From Rhodopirellula bahusiensis (GTDB taxonomy: Bacteria; Planctomycetota; Planctomycetia; Pirellulales; Pirellulaceae), in contig NZ_NIZW01000026.1 in NCBI RefSeq assembly GCF_002727185.1, positions 1 to 64,000 of the forward strand: 64,000 bases of DNA. Direction: 5' to 3'. Positions within the stretch are counted from its first letter, which is position 1, and each line of letters starts with the position of its first letter. Below the pieces are notes generated by a model that was not told where the DNA came from, did no database searches, and saw only the letters and a list, made by a program, of their open reading frames with translations. Shown here piece by piece: positions 33,513 through 44,105 of this stretch. The translations under genes were made by a program, and so were the position numbers.

Positions 33513-34052
33513 ATGGCCAGTCCCAACCAACGTCATTTGCTCTCGGCGCTCGTCCAAAACGTGCCCGGAGTGCTTGCACACATTTCCGGAATGCTCGCTT
33601 CCCGCGGCTACAACATTGATTCGTTGGCTGTCGGTGAAACCGAAGACGCATCTCTATCGCGAATGACGTTTGTCGTTGTCGGCGACGACCAAGTCCTCGA
33701 CCAAGTCCGCAAACAACTCGAGAAAATCGTCACGGTCGTGCGTGTGCTGGATATCAGCTCCAACGATTACGTCGAACGCGACCTCCTGTTGGTCAAAGTC
33801 ACGGCTCCCGCAGGTGGCGTCCGCAGCGAAATTCGCGAATTGGTCGATATCTTCCGCGGTCAAATCGTCGATGTCGGCGAAGGGGAAGTGATGATCGAAA
33901 TCAGCGGCCGAGCCAACAAGGTCCAGGCATTCATCGAACGAATCGATCGCTATGGCATCGTCGAACTGGTCCGCACGGGCCGCATCGCGATGGTTCGCAG
34001 TGGTTCGCAAGTCACCTCGAGCGAGCCCGCTGCCGAAACCGTCCAAGCCTAA
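33513..34052 (+). CDS. ilvN: Acetolactate synthase small (regulatory) subunit
   Basis: The 179-residue protein starts with an ACT domain (HLLSALVQNVPGVLAHISGM followed by LASRGYNIDSLAVGETED), where valine and other branched-chain residues bind for feedback inhibition. The second ACT-like C-terminal domain follows (ERDLLLVKVTAPAGGVRSEI, then VGEGEVMIEISG). It controls the catalytic subunit IlvB, which is not in this window. The open frame extends upstream to 33363 without coding character; ATG 33513 fits the family. It is followed by ilvC 61 bases later. Confidence 0.93.
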   Translation: MASPNQRHLLSALVQNVPGVLAHISGMLASRGYNIDSLAVGETEDASLSRMTFVVVGDDQVLDQVRKQLEKIVTVVRVLDISSNDYVERDLLLVKVTAPAGGVRSEIRELVDIFRGQIVDVGEGEVMIEISGRANKVQAFIERIDRYGIVELVRTGRIAMVRSGSQVTSSEPAAETVQA

Positions 34053-34113
34053 CACCGATTCGATACCGATCCCTTCCAAATCATCTTTCCCCACACACCC
34101 TGAGTGACTTTTG

Positions 34114-35118
34114 ATGGCAGCCACCATTTACTACGAAAACGACGCCGACCTGTCCCACCTGAAAGGCAAGAAGGTCGCGATCTTGGGTTACGGTTCGCAA
34201 GGACACGCCCAAGCTCAAAACCTGCGTGATAGCGGTTGCGAGGTCATCATCGGCCAACGTCCCGGCAGTGCAAACTACGACTTGGCCGTCTCGCACGGGT
34301 TCGAACCCATGTCGATCGCGGAAGCCACCAAGGCAGCCGATGTCATCAACGTGCTGCTTCCCGATGAAGTTCAAGGCGACATCTATCGCGATTCGATTCG
34401 TGACAACCTGTCCGAAGGCAACGTGTTGATGTGCTCGCACGGTTTCAACATTCACTTCGGTCAAATCGATCCTCCCAAGGGCATCGACACTCTGCTGGTC
34501 GCTCCCAAGGGCCCCGGCCACTTGGTCCGCAGCGAGTACGAAAAGGGCGGCGGCGTTCCTGCGTTGATCGCACTGGGCGAAGGTGCTTCGGAAACCACCA
34601 AGCAAATCGGTTTGGCATACGCCAAGGGCATCGGCGGAACTCGCGGTGGTGTCATCGAAACCACTTTCGCGGAAGAAACCGAAACCGACTTGTTCGGCGA
34701 ACAAGTTGTCTTGTGCGGCGGTGTCAGCGAATTGGTCAAAGCTGGTTTCGACACGTTGGTCGAAGCTGGTTATCAGCCTGAAATGGCTTACTTCGAGTGC
34801 ATGCACGAACTGAAGTTGATCGTCGATTTGTTGTACGAAGGTGGCTTGAGCTACATGCGATACAGCATTAGCAACACCGCTGAGTACGGCGATTACGTCA
34901 CCGGCCCACGCATCATCACCGATGAAACCAAAGCCGAAATGAAAAAGGTTCTCGAAGAGATCCAACAAGGCGAGTTCGCTCGCAAGTGGATCAGCGAAAA
35001 CCGTGCGGGTGCTCCTTTCTTCAAGGCAACTCGTCGTCGCGAACGTCTGCACGGTGTCGAGCAAATCGGTCTCGGCCTTCGCCGCATGATGAACTGGATC
35101 GACGAAAAAGAAGTTTGA
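34114..35118 (+). CDS. ilvC: Ketol-acid reductoisomerase
   Basis: The 334-residue class I enzyme has an N-terminal NADPH-binding Rossmann domain (GYGSQGHA at 26-33, GQRPGS at 47-52). The C-terminal knotted domain carries magnesium ligands in [10 protein letters not shown] (about 188-197). It converts acetolactate or acetohydroxybutyrate to the dihydroxy acids of valine, leucine and isoleucine synthesis. The frame opens with TTG 34111, but ATG 34114 follows directly and is preferred. Length and motifs are fully typical. It forms an operon with ilvN and the DUF4254 gene. Confidence 0.97.
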   Translation: MAATIYYENDADLSHLKGKKVAILGYGSQGHAQAQNLRDSGCEVIIGQRPGSANYDLAVSHGFEPMSIAEATKAADVINVLLPDEVQGDIYRDSIRDNLSEGNVLMCSHGFNIHFGQIDPPKGIDTLLVAPKGPGHLVRSEYEKGGGVPALIALGEGASETTKQIGLAYAKGIGGTRGGVIETTFAEETETDLFGEQVVLCGGVSELVKAGFDTLVEAGYQPEMAYFECMHELKLIVDLLYEGGLSYMRYSISNTAEYGDYVTGPRIITDETKAEMKKVLEEIQQGEFARKWISENRAGAPFFKATRRRERLHGVEQIGLGLRRMMNWIDEKEV

Positions 35119-35122
35119 TCCG

Positions 35123-35749
35123 GTGAGCGGCCCCGCTGACGATTCAGGCCGCATTCCAAGGGTCACCGGTTCGGTCCAAGACTGGACGCAATTGCAGATC
35201 GATTGCGTCCGCCGGTGGCACGATGAACCCATGGCCAACCCGTACTCGGGTTGGCTGGGTTGGGTGTGCCAGCAACACGCTTTCAATTTTGAGTTGTGGC
35301 ACGAAGAAGACGTCGCACGCAATCCAAAAGTGACCGACGCTCGAATCGCGGAAGTCAAACGTTCCATCGATCGGCTGAATCAACAGCGAAACGATTGGAT
35401 CGAAAAGCTGGACGATGCGATCACGGAATCCATCCAGCAATCGGATGTCGTGGTTCCCGAGGACGCTCCGATCAACACCGAGACGCCCGGCAGTGCGATT
35501 GACCGGTTGTCGATCATGTCGCTGCGTTTGTTCCATTACGCCGAGCAGTTGCAACGGCAGGATGTCGATGCCGGGCACCGATCCAAGGTGGAGGCGAGGT
35601 GGTTGCTTTGCCAAGTCCAACACGCGGATCTTTCGGCGTCGTTGCAGACGTTGATCGATGACATTTTCGCTGGCCACAAACGTCACAAGACGTACCGCCA
35701 AATGAAGATGTACAACGACCCCAGCCTCAATCCCGAGATGTCGGGTTGA
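35123..35749 (+). CDS. DUF4254 protein
   Basis: The 208-residue protein starts with GTG only 4 bases after ilvC, so it is probably translated from the same mRNA. It is helical and shows the DUF4254 signatures: LGWVCQQHAFNFELWHEEDV, an acidic linker, then GSAIDRLSIMSLRLFHYAEQ and LIDDIFAGHKRHKTYRQMKM. The family occurs in Bacteroidetes and planctomycetes, sometimes near LPS glycosyltransferases, and its function is unknown. The tie to branched-chain amino-acid genes here is only positional. Confidence 0.8.
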   Translation: MSGPADDSGRIPRVTGSVQDWTQLQIDCVRRWHDEPMANPYSGWLGWVCQQHAFNFELWHEEDVARNPKVTDARIAEVKRSIDRLNQQRNDWIEKLDDAITESIQQSDVVVPEDAPINTETPGSAIDRLSIMSLRLFHYAEQLQRQDVDAGHRSKVEARWLLCQVQHADLSASLQTLIDDIFAGHKRHKTYRQMKMYNDPSLNPEMSG

Positions 35750-35765
35750 GGGGTCGGGTTTTGAC

Positions 35766-36035
35766 GGCCTTGCTAACGCGGCGGGTTATGAAATGAGCGA
35801 TGCACTGGCGTGCGTTGCTTGCTCGCCTCGCTTTGTTCCAAAGCATCGGTTCGGATGCCATGTGAGACATGGCCTACATGTCTCCGTAGCCGAATTCGCC
35901 AAGAATTCGGACGGGCATGGGCGAGCCATGTCGGCGGGCAACCTGTAGCACGGCGGTCTCCGCCGTGAGTTCCCTTCGGCAATGGCATCCGGCGACGCAC
36001 CAATCACGGTCCGAATTCTTGGCAAATCCGGCTAC
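35766..36035. repeat. REP/BIME-like cluster of GTAG-headed palindromes
   Basis: This non-coding gap holds several short hairpin units. GGCCTTGCTAACGCGGCGGG starts at 35766 (near copy at 42287). GCTTTG-TTC-CAAAGC lies near 35829. A reversed unit at 35857-35877 has arms GCCATGT/ACATGGC and ends CCTAC. GTAG plus CCGAATTC/GAATTCGG around GCCAA is at 35886-35910. GTAG plus CACGGCGG/CCGCCGTG is at 35945-35967. A reversed copy of the GCCAA unit is at 36011-36035. It lies between two convergent genes. Confidence 0.8.
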
Positions 36036-36039
36036 ATGT

Positions 36040-36876
36040 TTAGGCGTCCAAACCATAGGCCTTGATCGCGTTGCCGGCGAAGAAGGCGGCTTGTTCGTCG
36101 TCGCTCAATTCGGATGCCAGTTCACGAACAGTGTCCAGCCATTGTTTGTGGCCGGTTCTGAGCAAGCACACGGGCCAGTCACTGCCGAACATCAGACGCT
36201 GCGGCCCGAAGGCTTCCAAAGCAATGTCCCAGTACGGACGAATGGTTTCGATGTTCCATTCCGCGTCGCGAACTTCGGTGGCCACGCCAGAGAATTTGCA
36301 GGTCAGGTTTTCGCGGCGGGCGAGTTCTTTGAAGTGAGGTTCCCACTGGGGATCCATCTTGCCACCTGAGATCGTTGGCTTGGCAATGTGATCGACCACC
36401 ATCGGCAAACTCGCGTGGCGGTCCGCGAAATCGATTGCCGCGGGAAGCTGTTTGGCGAAGATCAGAATGTCATAGACCAAGTTGTGTTGGCCGAGCAGCG
36501 AGACGCCGTGATTGAACTCTTTGCCATCGAGAAATCGATCGTCCGGTTCATCTTGGACAACGTGTCGCATGCCGACCAGCTTGGGACGCCCGGAGATCGA
36601 TTCCAGTTGGGACTCGATGTCAGAATCCGCCAGCCCAATCCAGCCCACCACGCCGTGAATCAAGGGTTCCGCCGTAGCGATAGCCAGCAGATCCTCGGTT
36701 TCCTGCATCAATTGGCGAGCTTGTACGCTGACAAATCCGTCGACACCACTTTTGGCGGCAATCTCGCGAAGTTGGGCGGCGAGGAAGTCTTGGCGCAGAA
36801 CGCTCATCTCGTCGCTGATCCAACCATATTCTTCTGGATCGTAGGCCCAAAGGTGGTGGTGCGAATCGATCAACAT
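36040..36876 (-). CDS. Amidohydrolase-2 family protein (lactonase-like)
   Basis: The 278-residue protein starts MLIDSHHHLWAYDPEEYGWI, with the metal-binding H-x-H at 6-8. RHVVQDEPDDRFL and PMVVDHIAKP follow, and the C-terminal catalytic Asp lies in LMFGSDWPVC. This is the pattern of the amidohydrolase_2 group that includes L-fuconolactonase and related sugar lactonases. ATG 36876 fits this start; the upstream open frame (to 36945) has no domain. A perfect palindrome (36883-36898) lies directly upstream over the probable ribosome-binding site. The sugar substrate is unknown. Confidence 0.82.
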   Translation of the reverse strand: MLIDSHHHLWAYDPEEYGWISDEMSVLRQDFLAAQLREIAAKSGVDGFVSVQARQLMQETEDLLAIATAEPLIHGVVGWIGLADSDIESQLESISGRPKLVGMRHVVQDEPDDRFLDGKEFNHGVSLLGQHNLVYDILIFAKQLPAAIDFADRHASLPMVVDHIAKPTISGGKMDPQWEPHFKELARRENLTCKFSGVATEVRDAEWNIETIRPYWDIALEAFGPQRLMFGSDWPVCLLRTGHKQWLDTVRELASELSDDEQAAFFAGNAIKAYGLDA

Positions 36877-37232
36877 GATGGCTTTCTCTATAGAGAAATG
36901 TGGTTTGGGGAAGGTGTTCGGCGTGGCAAAACACGCGCGAGCCACATCCTATCTTGCAACGCCAACAAGGGAACCTGAAGGCTGGTTGGTGTGTCCTGCT
37001 TGAACAACAAAATGGTGCCTGACGGGCCGCTGCCGATCCCGCGCTCTTCCCGGTGGTGGACCACCGAGCGACGGATGCACTCGTCGCCCACTTGAAAATT
37101 GCGTTCGTCTCTGCCGTTCGGGTTGCTCGTTTGTTGACCGGCGACGAAGATATCGGTTCAAAGGTGCCGGAAAAGGCCGTCTTTTGCGAACCCTTTTTGA
37201 TTTTCATCCCTTCGCCTGCTTTTGGGTCATCC
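36877..37232. other. Intergenic region upstream of metH
   Basis: No certain gene was seen. At the left edge is the palindrome of the amidohydrolase leader. The metH frame stays open back to 37053 but lacks family similarity, so it is treated as leader. I looked for cobalamin and SAM riboswitch signatures and saw none that I can support. Confidence 0.45.
36883..36898 (-). promoter_or_regulatory. Perfect 16-bp palindrome over the amidohydrolase translation start region
   Basis: TTTCTCTA joined to TAGAGAAA forms a perfect inverted repeat with no spacer, 6 bases upstream of the ATG at 36876 on the minus strand, and the purine-rich half would serve as ribosome-binding site. It could be an operator for a dimeric repressor; a no-spacer palindrome is a poor RNA hairpin. 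Confidence 0.45.
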
Positions 37233-40200
37233 ATGTTGCAAGCCTCTTCGACTGATCAGCTTCTCGCCGAACTCATCCGTGAACGCATTTTGATGCTCGA
37301 CGGTGCGATGGGAACGATGATCCAGCGGTTGGAATTCGACGAAGCAGCGGTGCGCGGTGACCGGTTTGCCGACCATCACAAAGACCTGAAGAACTTCTCG
37401 GACATTTTGTGCCTGACTCATCCTGAGAAGATCACCGAGATCCACTCCAAGTACTACGAGTCGGGCAGCGACATCGTCGAAACGAACTCATTTGGTGCGT
37501 CGCCGATCGGGATGGTCGAGTTTGACCTCCCGTTGGATTTAGTCGACGAGATCAACATTGCCGCGGTCGCGTGCGCTCGCAAAGCCGCCGATCAGTGGAC
37601 CGAGAAGACACCCGACAAACCCCGCTTTGTTGCTGGTTCGATTGGGCCAACGACGATGCAGCTCGCCATCAGCACCGATGTGGAGGACGCTGCTTTTCGA
37701 GCGACCACGTTCGACAAGCTGGCCGACAGCTACTACGCCCAAGTGAAATCGCTGTGCGAAGCGGGCGTGGATATCTTGCTGCCTGAAACGGCCATCGACA
37801 CTTTGAACCTGAAGTCGTGTTTGTTCGCGATCCAGCGTTACTTTGACGAAGGCGGCCGGCGGGTTCCCGTGATGGTATCGGGGACGTTCGACAAAGGCGG
37901 CCGAACGTTTGTCAGCGGTCAAAGTGTGGAAGCTTTTGTCACGGCACTGTCACACTTCCCCGTGTTGTCGGTCGGGATGAACTGTGCCCTCGGGCCAGAC
38001 ATCATGCGTCCGCACGTGGAGGAAATGTCCAAAGCGACCGGGCTGCCGATCAGTTGCCACCCGAACGCTGGGTTGCCCAACGAGATGGGCGCGTTTGACT
38101 TGGACCCCAAGCCAATGGCAGAGATCGTCGGTGAATACGCTGACAATGGTTGGATCAACATTCTTGGTGGTTGTTGCGGAACCACTCCCGATCACATCCG
38201 TGCGATGACGGAACGGGTCAAGAATTGCAAACCCAAGCAGGACGACAAGGGCGGTCCAGTATGGACTCGGTTGTCGGGTCAGTTGCCGATGGTGATGCGG
38301 CCCGAGATCCCATTCACGATGGTCGGTGAACGCACCAACGTGACCGGTAGTCGCAAGTTCGCTCGCTTGATTCGCAACGAAGAGTACGACGAAGCGGTCG
38401 AGGTTGCGCGCGAACAAGTCGAGAACGGTGCAACGATCATCGACGTGAACTTCGATGATGCGTTGCTCGATGGCGTCGAAGCCATGACGCGATTCTTGCG
38501 TTTGATCGCGGGTGACTCCGTCGTGGCCGCGGTTCCAGTGATGATCGACAGCAGCCGCTGGGAAGTCATCGAGGCTGGATTGCAAAACGTGCAAGGCAAA
38601 GCGATCGTCAACTCGATCTCTCTCAAAGACGGCGAAGAAGAATTTCTGCGTCGCGCGAGGTTGGTGCGCCAATATGGTGCGGCGACGGTCGTGATGGCGT
38701 TTGACGAAGAGGGCCAAGCAGCCGACGAGGACAACAAGGTCCGAATTTGCAAACGAGCTTACGACTTATTAGTCAACCAAGCCCACTTCCCGCCAGAAGA
38801 CATCATCTTTGACCCCAACATCCTGACGGTTGCGACGGGGATGGAGGAGCACAACAACTACGCGGTTGATTTCGTCAACGCGGTTGAACGGATCAAGAAA
38901 GAATGTCCTGGTGCGAAGACCAGCGGCGGCGTCAGCAACATCAGCTTCAGCTTCCGCGGTAACGACCCGGTTCGCGAAGCCATCCACAGTGCGTTTCTGT
39001 ACCGCGCGGTGAAGGCGGGTTTGGACATGGGGATCGTCAACGCGGGGCAGTTGGAAGTCTACGAAGAGATCCCGAAGGTCTTGCTCGAGCATGTCGAAGA
39101 TGTGCTTTGGAATCGCCGTGACGATGCGACGGATCGGATGTTGGAATTCGCTGAGACCGTTAAAGGCAGCGGCAAGAAGAAGTCTGGCGAAGACTTGGCA
39201 TGGCGAGAAAACTCCATTGAAGAGCGGATGAAGCATGCTCTGATCAAAGGCATCGACAAATACATCGTTGAAGACACCGAAGAGGCTCGCCAGCACTACG
39301 ACAAATGCTTGCACATCATCGAAGGTCCGTTGATGGCTGGGATGAGTGTGGTGGGTGATTTATTTGGTCAAGGCAAGATGTTTTTGCCTCAGGTCGTCAA
39401 ATCCGCACGCGTGATGAAGAAGGCGGTCGCTTATCTCGAACCGTTCATGGAACAGGAAAAGATCGAGGCCGGAACGCAAGATTTCAAAGCCCGCGGCAAG
39501 TTCTTGATCGCGACGGTTAAAGGCGACGTGCACGACATCGGCAAGAATATTGTGGGTGTGGTGTTGCAGTGCAACAACTACGAAGTGATCGACCTGGGCG
39601 TGATGGTTTCCAGCGAAAAGATTCTGGAAGAAGCCGCCAAGCACAATGCCGACATGATCGGTTTGTCGGGGCTGATCACGCCCAGCCTCGATGAGATGGT
39701 TCATGTCGCTCGAGAGATGAAACGCATCGGGATGAAGAAGCCATTGTTGGTCGGCGGTGCGACGACGAGTGCCAAGCACACGGCGGTTCGTATCGCACCA
39801 GCCTACGATGGTCCGGTGCTGCACGTCTTGGATGCCAGTCGCAGTGTTGGCGTCGTGGAAAAGTTGCTCAGTGACGATTCTCGCGCTGCATTTTTGGAAG
39901 CCAATGTCAGCGAACAAGAGAAGCTGGTCAGCAGCTTCCGCGAACGCAAGCAGACCTTGGTTCCTTATGAACAAGCCCTCGAGAAGCGATTCAAAACGGA
40001 TTGGGATTCAGTTCGAATCGATCAGCCGGAGTTCGTTGGAACGAAGGTGCTCGATGACTTCCCGCTGGCAACGCTTCGTGACTACATCGATTGGTCGCCG
40101 TACTTCATGACATGGGAGCTGAAGGGCAAGTACCCGAAGATCTTCCAAGACGAAACGGTTGGACCGATCGCCAAAGAGGTGTTCGAAAAAGCGAACACGA

Positions 40201-40937
40201 TGCTCGACCGAGTCATCAGTGAGAAACTGATTCAGGCCAAAGGTGTGTATGGTTTCTGGCCGGCTGCATCGGACGGCGATGACATCATTGTCTACGCCGA
40301 TGAGTCGCGAATGGAAGAACGCACACGATTCCATTGCTTGCGTCAGCAATGGGAGCGTCGCGGGCAGAAGGATTTCCGTTCGTTGGCCGACTACATCGCG
40401 CCCGTCGACAGTGGTCGCAATGACTACCTCGGTGGCTTTGCCGTGACCGCTGGATTGGGCGCTGAGGAATTGTCGATGCGATTTAAAAAGGAACTCGACG
40501 ACGAAAGTTCGATCATCGCTTCTGCGGTGGCCGATCGTTGTGCCGAAGCCTTTGCGGAATACTTGCACCAGCAAGTTCGCGAGCAGTGGCAATACGGCAA
40601 GGAAGAGAACCTGTCCAGCGACGACATGATCGCAGAGAAGTACCGTGGCATTCGACCGGCAGCGGGCTATCCCGCCTGTCCCGATCACACTGAGAAGCGA
40701 ACCTTGTTTGACTTGTTGGACGCCGAAAAGAACACCGGTATTAATTTGACCGAAAACTACGCGATGTCACCGGGCGCCAGCGTCAGCGGTTTGTACTTCT
40801 CGCATCCCGACGCAAAGTACTTCACGGTCGACCGGATGACGAAAGACCAAATCGAATCGTATGCGACTCGGAAGGGTTGGCCGATTTCGGAAGTTGAGCG
40901 TTGGTTGTCACCCAACTTGGCGTATGACCCATCCTGA
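37233..40937 (+). CDS. metH: Cobalamin-dependent methionine synthase
   Basis: The 1234-residue protein has all four MetH modules. The homocysteine-binding domain (about 1-325) has zinc ligands Cys251, Cys314 and Cys315 (NCALG, GGCCGTT). The methyl-H4folate pterin domain (about 350-620) includes [16 protein letters not shown] and FDDALLDG. The B12-binding domains (about 650-880) carry the cobalt ligand His767 in GDVHDIGK. The reactivation domain (about 900-1234) binds AdoMet ([12 protein letters not shown]). It transfers a methyl from methyl-H4folate to homocysteine via methylcobalamin. ATG 37233 was chosen; earlier in-frame starts add 60 atypical residues. It overlaps the next gene by 14 bases. 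Confidence 0.97.
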   Translation: MLQASSTDQLLAELIRERILMLDGAMGTMIQRLEFDEAAVRGDRFADHHKDLKNFSDILCLTHPEKITEIHSKYYESGSDIVETNSFGASPIGMVEFDLPLDLVDEINIAAVACARKAADQWTEKTPDKPRFVAGSIGPTTMQLAISTDVEDAAFRATTFDKLADSYYAQVKSLCEAGVDILLPETAIDTLNLKSCLFAIQRYFDEGGRRVPVMVSGTFDKGGRTFVSGQSVEAFVTALSHFPVLSVGMNCALGPDIMRPHVEEMSKATGLPISCHPNAGLPNEMGAFDLDPKPMAEIVGEYADNGWINILGGCCGTTPDHIRAMTERVKNCKPKQDDKGGPVWTRLSGQLPMVMRPEIPFTMVGERTNVTGSRKFARLIRNEEYDEAVEVAREQVENGATIIDVNFDDALLDGVEAMTRFLRLIAGDSVVAAVPVMIDSSRWEVIEAGLQNVQGKAIVNSISLKDGEEEFLRRARLVRQYGAATVVMAFDEEGQAADEDNKVRICKRAYDLLVNQAHFPPEDIIFDPNILTVATGMEEHNNYAVDFVNAVERIKKECPGAKTSGGVSNISFSFRGNDPVREAIHSAFLYRAVKAGLDMGIVNAGQLEVYEEIPKVLLEHVEDVLWNRRDDATDRMLEFAETVKGSGKKKSGEDLAWRENSIEERMKHALIKGIDKYIVEDTEEARQHYDKCLHIIEGPLMAGMSVVGDLFGQGKMFLPQVVKSARVMKKAVAYLEPFMEQEKIEAGTQDFKARGKFLIATVKGDVHDIGKNIVGVVLQCNNYEVIDLGVMVSSEKILEEAAKHNADMIGLSGLITPSLDEMVHVAREMKRIGMKKPLLVGGATTSAKHTAVRIAPAYDGPVLHVLDASRSVGVVEKLLSDDSRAAFLEANVSEQEKLVSSFRERKQTLVPYEQALEKRFKTDWDSVRIDQPEFVGTKVLDDFPLATLRDYIDWSPYFMTWELKGKYPKIFQDETVGPIAKEVFEKANTMLDRVISEKLIQAKGVYGFWPAASDGDDIIVYADESRMEERTRFHCLRQQWERRGQKDFRSLADYIAPVDSGRNDYLGGFAVTAGLGAEELSMRFKKELDDESSIIASAVADRCAEAFAEYLHQQVREQWQYGKEENLSSDDMIAEKYRGIRPAAGYPACPDHTEKRTLFDLLDAEKNTGINLTENYAMSPGASVSGLYFSHPDAKYFTVDRMTKDQIESYATRKGWPISEVERWLSPNLAYDPS

Positions 40938-42252
40938 TCGTCGGTGGCTGTGGTTGGTCAGTGGGATCATCCTCGTATTCTTGGTGCGAGGTTCGATCGT
41001 GCTTGCCAAGATGGATTCGCTCGACGCGGATCCGGATGCCTATCGAGTGATTGCGGAAACGCTGGCCCAAACCGGCACCTTCGGTTTGATGGGGGAGGGC
41101 GGCGAAGCGACACCGACCGCGTTTCGGCCTCCGTTGTACCCGTGGTTGCTTTCATTCTTTGTTGGCGCCGATGGGCACTTGGGGTCTCGTTGGGTCGCCG
41201 CGCTGCATGTTTGCTTGGGCGTGCTGACGGTTGGTTTGACCTGGGACATTGCTCGCCGGTGGTGGTCGGATCGAACGGCCTATGTCGCAGCGGCTTTGGT
41301 GACAATCGACCCGATGTTGCTTTGGCAGTCGACGCTCGTGATGACAGAGACAATCGCTACCGCGTTGACGGCGATGGTTTGGTGGTGGTGGGTGGCGAGG
41401 CTGAACCCCAGGCCTGTCGACAAAGTGTTTGACGATGGGACGCCTGCCAACTCATGTGATCTGTCACCTTGGCGGCCCATGATCAACGCGGTTGTGTTTG
41501 GCGGTTTGCTATCGCTGACGGTTTTGTGCCGGCCGACGTTCTTGGTTTGGGCTGCGATGTTGGTACCCGCGTTGCTCTTCGTCGGTCCGACTTGTCGCAT
41601 CCGGCGAGCAGCCCGTGTCGGCGTTGTGGGTTTAATTCTCGTTGCGACTGTTGGTCTTTGGACGTTGCGGAATGTATCGCAACTTGGGCATCCGGTTTGG
41701 GCGACAACGCATGGCGGGTACACGTTGCTTTTGGCTAACAATGATTCATTTTATGACTCCCTGAACGAGTCATCGATTGGATGGAAACCTTGGGAACGCA
41801 GGCCATGGGATCCGACCGAATTCTTTGCTGAGTACGAAGCCCGAGAAAGGGGCGACGACGAGGTTTCGGATGATCGAGTTGCTTATGAAATGGCCAAGTC
41901 CACCATTTCGAATCGGCCTGCAATGTTTGCTTGGTCGTGCCTCGTTCGGGCGACGAGCCTTTGGCATCCGTTTCCCGCTCGCACGCCCGATCGTTCGATG
42001 TTGGTGATTCTTGTGATCGGAATTTATCAGACGGGAGTGTTGTGCTTGGCCGTGTTGGGAATCGCCAAGCACTGGCGTTCGTGGCGACACCCGAACGCCT
42101 GGCCAGTCTTCGCGATGGTTGTCACGTTGACCGTCGTGCACAGTGTCTATTGGAGCAATCCGAGAATGCGGTCTCCGGTCATCCCGATGTTGGCCGTTGC
42201 GGCGGCGTGCTTGACTTTGCCGAAGGGAGATGAGGAAACCGAGATGACGTAG
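40924..42252 (+). CDS. Membrane glycosyltransferase, GT39/ArnT-like
   Basis: The 442-residue protein begins with a membrane helix ([14 protein letters not shown]) and a periplasmic loop with [20 protein letters not shown], whose acidic residues fit the D/E-rich first loop of PMT/ArnT-type (GT-C) enzymes. [15 protein letters not shown] and about eight further membrane segments follow. Such enzymes use polyprenyl-phosphate sugars to modify lipids or proteins on the outer face of the inner membrane. The gene starts inside the end of metH (14-base overlap), so the two are coupled although no metabolic link is obvious. Acceptor and sugar are unknown. Confidence 0.78.
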   Translation: MTHPDRRWLWLVSGIILVFLVRGSIVLAKMDSLDADPDAYRVIAETLAQTGTFGLMGEGGEATPTAFRPPLYPWLLSFFVGADGHLGSRWVAALHVCLGVLTVGLTWDIARRWWSDRTAYVAAALVTIDPMLLWQSTLVMTETIATALTAMVWWWWVARLNPRPVDKVFDDGTPANSCDLSPWRPMINAVVFGGLLSLTVLCRPTFLVWAAMLVPALLFVGPTCRIRRAARVGVVGLILVATVGLWTLRNVSQLGHPVWATTHGGYTLLLANNDSFYDSLNESSIGWKPWERRPWDPTEFFAEYEARERGDDEVSDDRVAYEMAKSTISNRPAMFAWSCLVRATSLWHPFPARTPDRSMLVILVIGIYQTGVLCLAVLGIAKHWRSWRHPNAWPVFAMVVTLTVVHSVYWSNPRMRSPVIPMLAVAAACLTLPKGDEETEMT

Positions 42253-42286
42253 TCGGAGTCGTCAAGAACTGGAGCGGATGTTGGGG

Positions 42287-42387
42287 GGCCTTGCTAACGC
42301 TGCGGGTTATGAATTGAGGGATCGGATTACCTTGCTGACCCAACGCATTGTGAATGGAGGGGCCGAATTCTTGGCGAATCCGGCTAC
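42287..42387. repeat. REP-like repeat pair, second locus
   Basis: GGCCTTGCTAACGCTGCGGG begins at 42287 and, with its downstream bases, matches the unit at 35766-35797 in 30 of 32 positions. A reversed GTAG-headed GCCAA palindrome lies at 42363-42387, identical to the reverse complement of 56534-56558. This gap lies between two convergent genes, as at 35.8 kb. Confidence 0.75.
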
Positions 42388-42403
42388 GGTTTTTTTGATT
42401 GGG

Positions 42404-44098
42404 TTAGCGTTGCTCGAGCAGTGCTCGTTGGCGTTCGTACTTGTAACCGGGGACGAAGAAGCATCCTGCCGCGACGATGCCGAAGATCAGATGGGCGGCG
42501 GAGGGGAACACAGCCATTGCGACGGCGGTTGCGAGCAAGAGCACCGTTTGGATGTAGAACGCTCCGCTCAACATGCCGGCTTTGATGAGGAACACCATCG
42601 CGGTGATCACACCCAGCATCGGTGCCAATCGCAAAGGTTCCAATCCGATCCACCATTCCAGTGGAAACAACATGGCTGTCGTGATCAGGCTGGCGCCCCA
42701 CACATGGGCGACCTGACGTTCAATGAACGTGACCGGTCCCATCCGTTGGCGAAGTTTCCAAAACACCGCCGCCCAAGCACTCAATCCGATGACCCACACT
42801 GCGACATAAATCCATCGCTCGTTGATTCCCACCAGTGCCATTTGCCAAGTCATCAGACTGGCGACCAGCAGCACCAACGAATGCCACATCCATAGCAGGC
42901 CCCATTTCTCCAGCACGGCCGCATGATGCGTTTCGCGAAAGACTCGTGCGAGGACTTGGTTGAAGTGACCGCTTCGAGCATCAACCCGTTCATCGGCGAG
43001 ATAGGCTTCGATATCGTTGGCGAGTGCTTCCGCCGTTGGGTATCGCAAGTCAGCTGGTTTTTGCAAACAACGAATCGTGATCATCTCCAAATCACGATCC
43101 AAGCTTGGACGAAGTGCCCGCGGCGGTGTGGGGTCTTGCTCGGTGACCAACATCACGAGTTCCATCGGCGATTCCGCGACGAAGGGAGCTCGTCCGGTCA
43201 ACGCGAAGTACAGCACGCAGCCGAGCGAATAAACATCGCTGGCGGGACCGATGTCACCGCGACGACCACCGGCTTGTTCGGGCGACATGTAGGCGGGAGT
43301 CCCGACCAACATCCCGGTCCGAGTCAGGTCCATCTTCGCACCGACTTGCTTTGCCAAACCAAAGTCCGTGATCATCGGACGTCCGTCATCGGCGATCAGG
43401 ATGTTGCCCGGTTTGATGTCGCGGTGCAGGATGCCGGCTTGATGAGCCACCGAAACGGCTCGAGCGATTTGAGCGACCATGCGGGCCGCCTCGCGAGGTG
43501 CCATCGGGCCGGATGCGACACGTTGGGACAAGGTTTGTCCCTCGATGAATTGCATGCTGAAGAACGGTCGGCCTTCGATGTCACCGACTTCATAGACCGG
43601 CACGATGCTGGGGTGATCCAGCGATGCCGTCGCGGCAGCTTCGGCCATGAAGCGTTGCAGATCCGCATCGCTGGCCAAGCGACCACGAAGGATCATCTTG
43701 ATCGCGACTTCTCGGTCGAGCGATCTCTGGCGGGCTCGAAAGACCACTCCCATCCCGCCCCGGCCGACTTCTTCCAGCAAATCAAAGTCGCCGATGGTGG
43801 TTGGCAACCGAAGGCTTCGCCAACGAGTCGAGGAGTCTTCGGAAGTGTCAGGTTCATCCGGCCGCACGGGGGCTTCGTCGTAAGCCGTGCCAGCCGTGTC
43901 GGTGACCAACACCGCTCCCCACAATTGCTTCAAATCGTTCGCAAGTGTTGGGTGCTGCTCACAAATGGCAGCGAAGTCGACAGCCTGGCCCTGGCTAACC
44001 TTGTCAGTCAGTTCCGCCAGCACATCGGCGAGGTACTGATCATGCGACCGAGCCTCCTCGGGCGAGCCGATATGCGAAGGGTCTTGTGAAGAGGCCAT
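42404..44098 (-). CDS. Membrane-bound Ser/Thr protein kinase (PknB type)
   Basis: The 564-residue protein has an acidic N-terminal region (1-100) and a Hanks-type kinase domain (about 104-370). It shows the glycine loop VGRGGMGVVF, Lys134 in AIKM, HRDIKPGN (225-232), DFGLAK (245-250) and GTPAYMSPEQAGG. The C-terminal third has about six hydrophobic segments, so the kinase is cytoplasmic and membrane-anchored. It lies 7 bases after an ECF sigma gene on the same strand, a frequent planctomycete pairing in which the kinase may control the sigma factor by phosphorylation. No PASTA sensor is present. ATG 44098 was chosen over an upstream frame inside the sigma gene. Confidence 0.93.
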   Translation of the reverse strand: MASSQDPSHIGSPEEARSHDQYLADVLAELTDKVSQGQAVDFAAICEQHPTLANDLKQLWGAVLVTDTAGTAYDEAPVRPDEPDTSEDSSTRWRSLRLPTTIGDFDLLEEVGRGGMGVVFRARQRSLDREVAIKMILRGRLASDADLQRFMAEAAATASLDHPSIVPVYEVGDIEGRPFFSMQFIEGQTLSQRVASGPMAPREAARMVAQIARAVSVAHQAGILHRDIKPGNILIADDGRPMITDFGLAKQVGAKMDLTRTGMLVGTPAYMSPEQAGGRRGDIGPASDVYSLGCVLYFALTGRAPFVAESPMELVMLVTEQDPTPPRALRPSLDRDLEMITIRCLQKPADLRYPTAEALANDIEAYLADERVDARSGHFNQVLARVFRETHHAAVLEKWGLLWMWHSLVLLVASLMTWQMALVGINERWIYVAVWVIGLSAWAAVFWKLRQRMGPVTFIERQVAHVWGASLITTAMLFPLEWWIGLEPLRLAPMLGVITAMVFLIKAGMLSGAFYIQTVLLLATAVAMAVFPSAAHLIFGIVAAGCFFVPGYKYERQRALLEQR

Positions 44099-44105
44099 CG
44101 AAGCC

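Noticed and set aside
34081..35367. A 428-codon open frame on the minus strand
   Set aside because: It lies opposite ilvC, which has full family motifs. Long antisense frames are common at this GC content, and this one shows no domain.
35766..36039. CRISPR array
   Set aside because: Repeat units are palindromes of different types with irregular spacing and inverted copies, not regularly spaced identical repeats.
36945..37232. Possible SAM or cobalamin riboswitch upstream of metH
   Set aside because: A GGTGG/CCACC hairpin is present, but I could not find the conserved core of any known SAM, SAH or cobalamin riboswitch.
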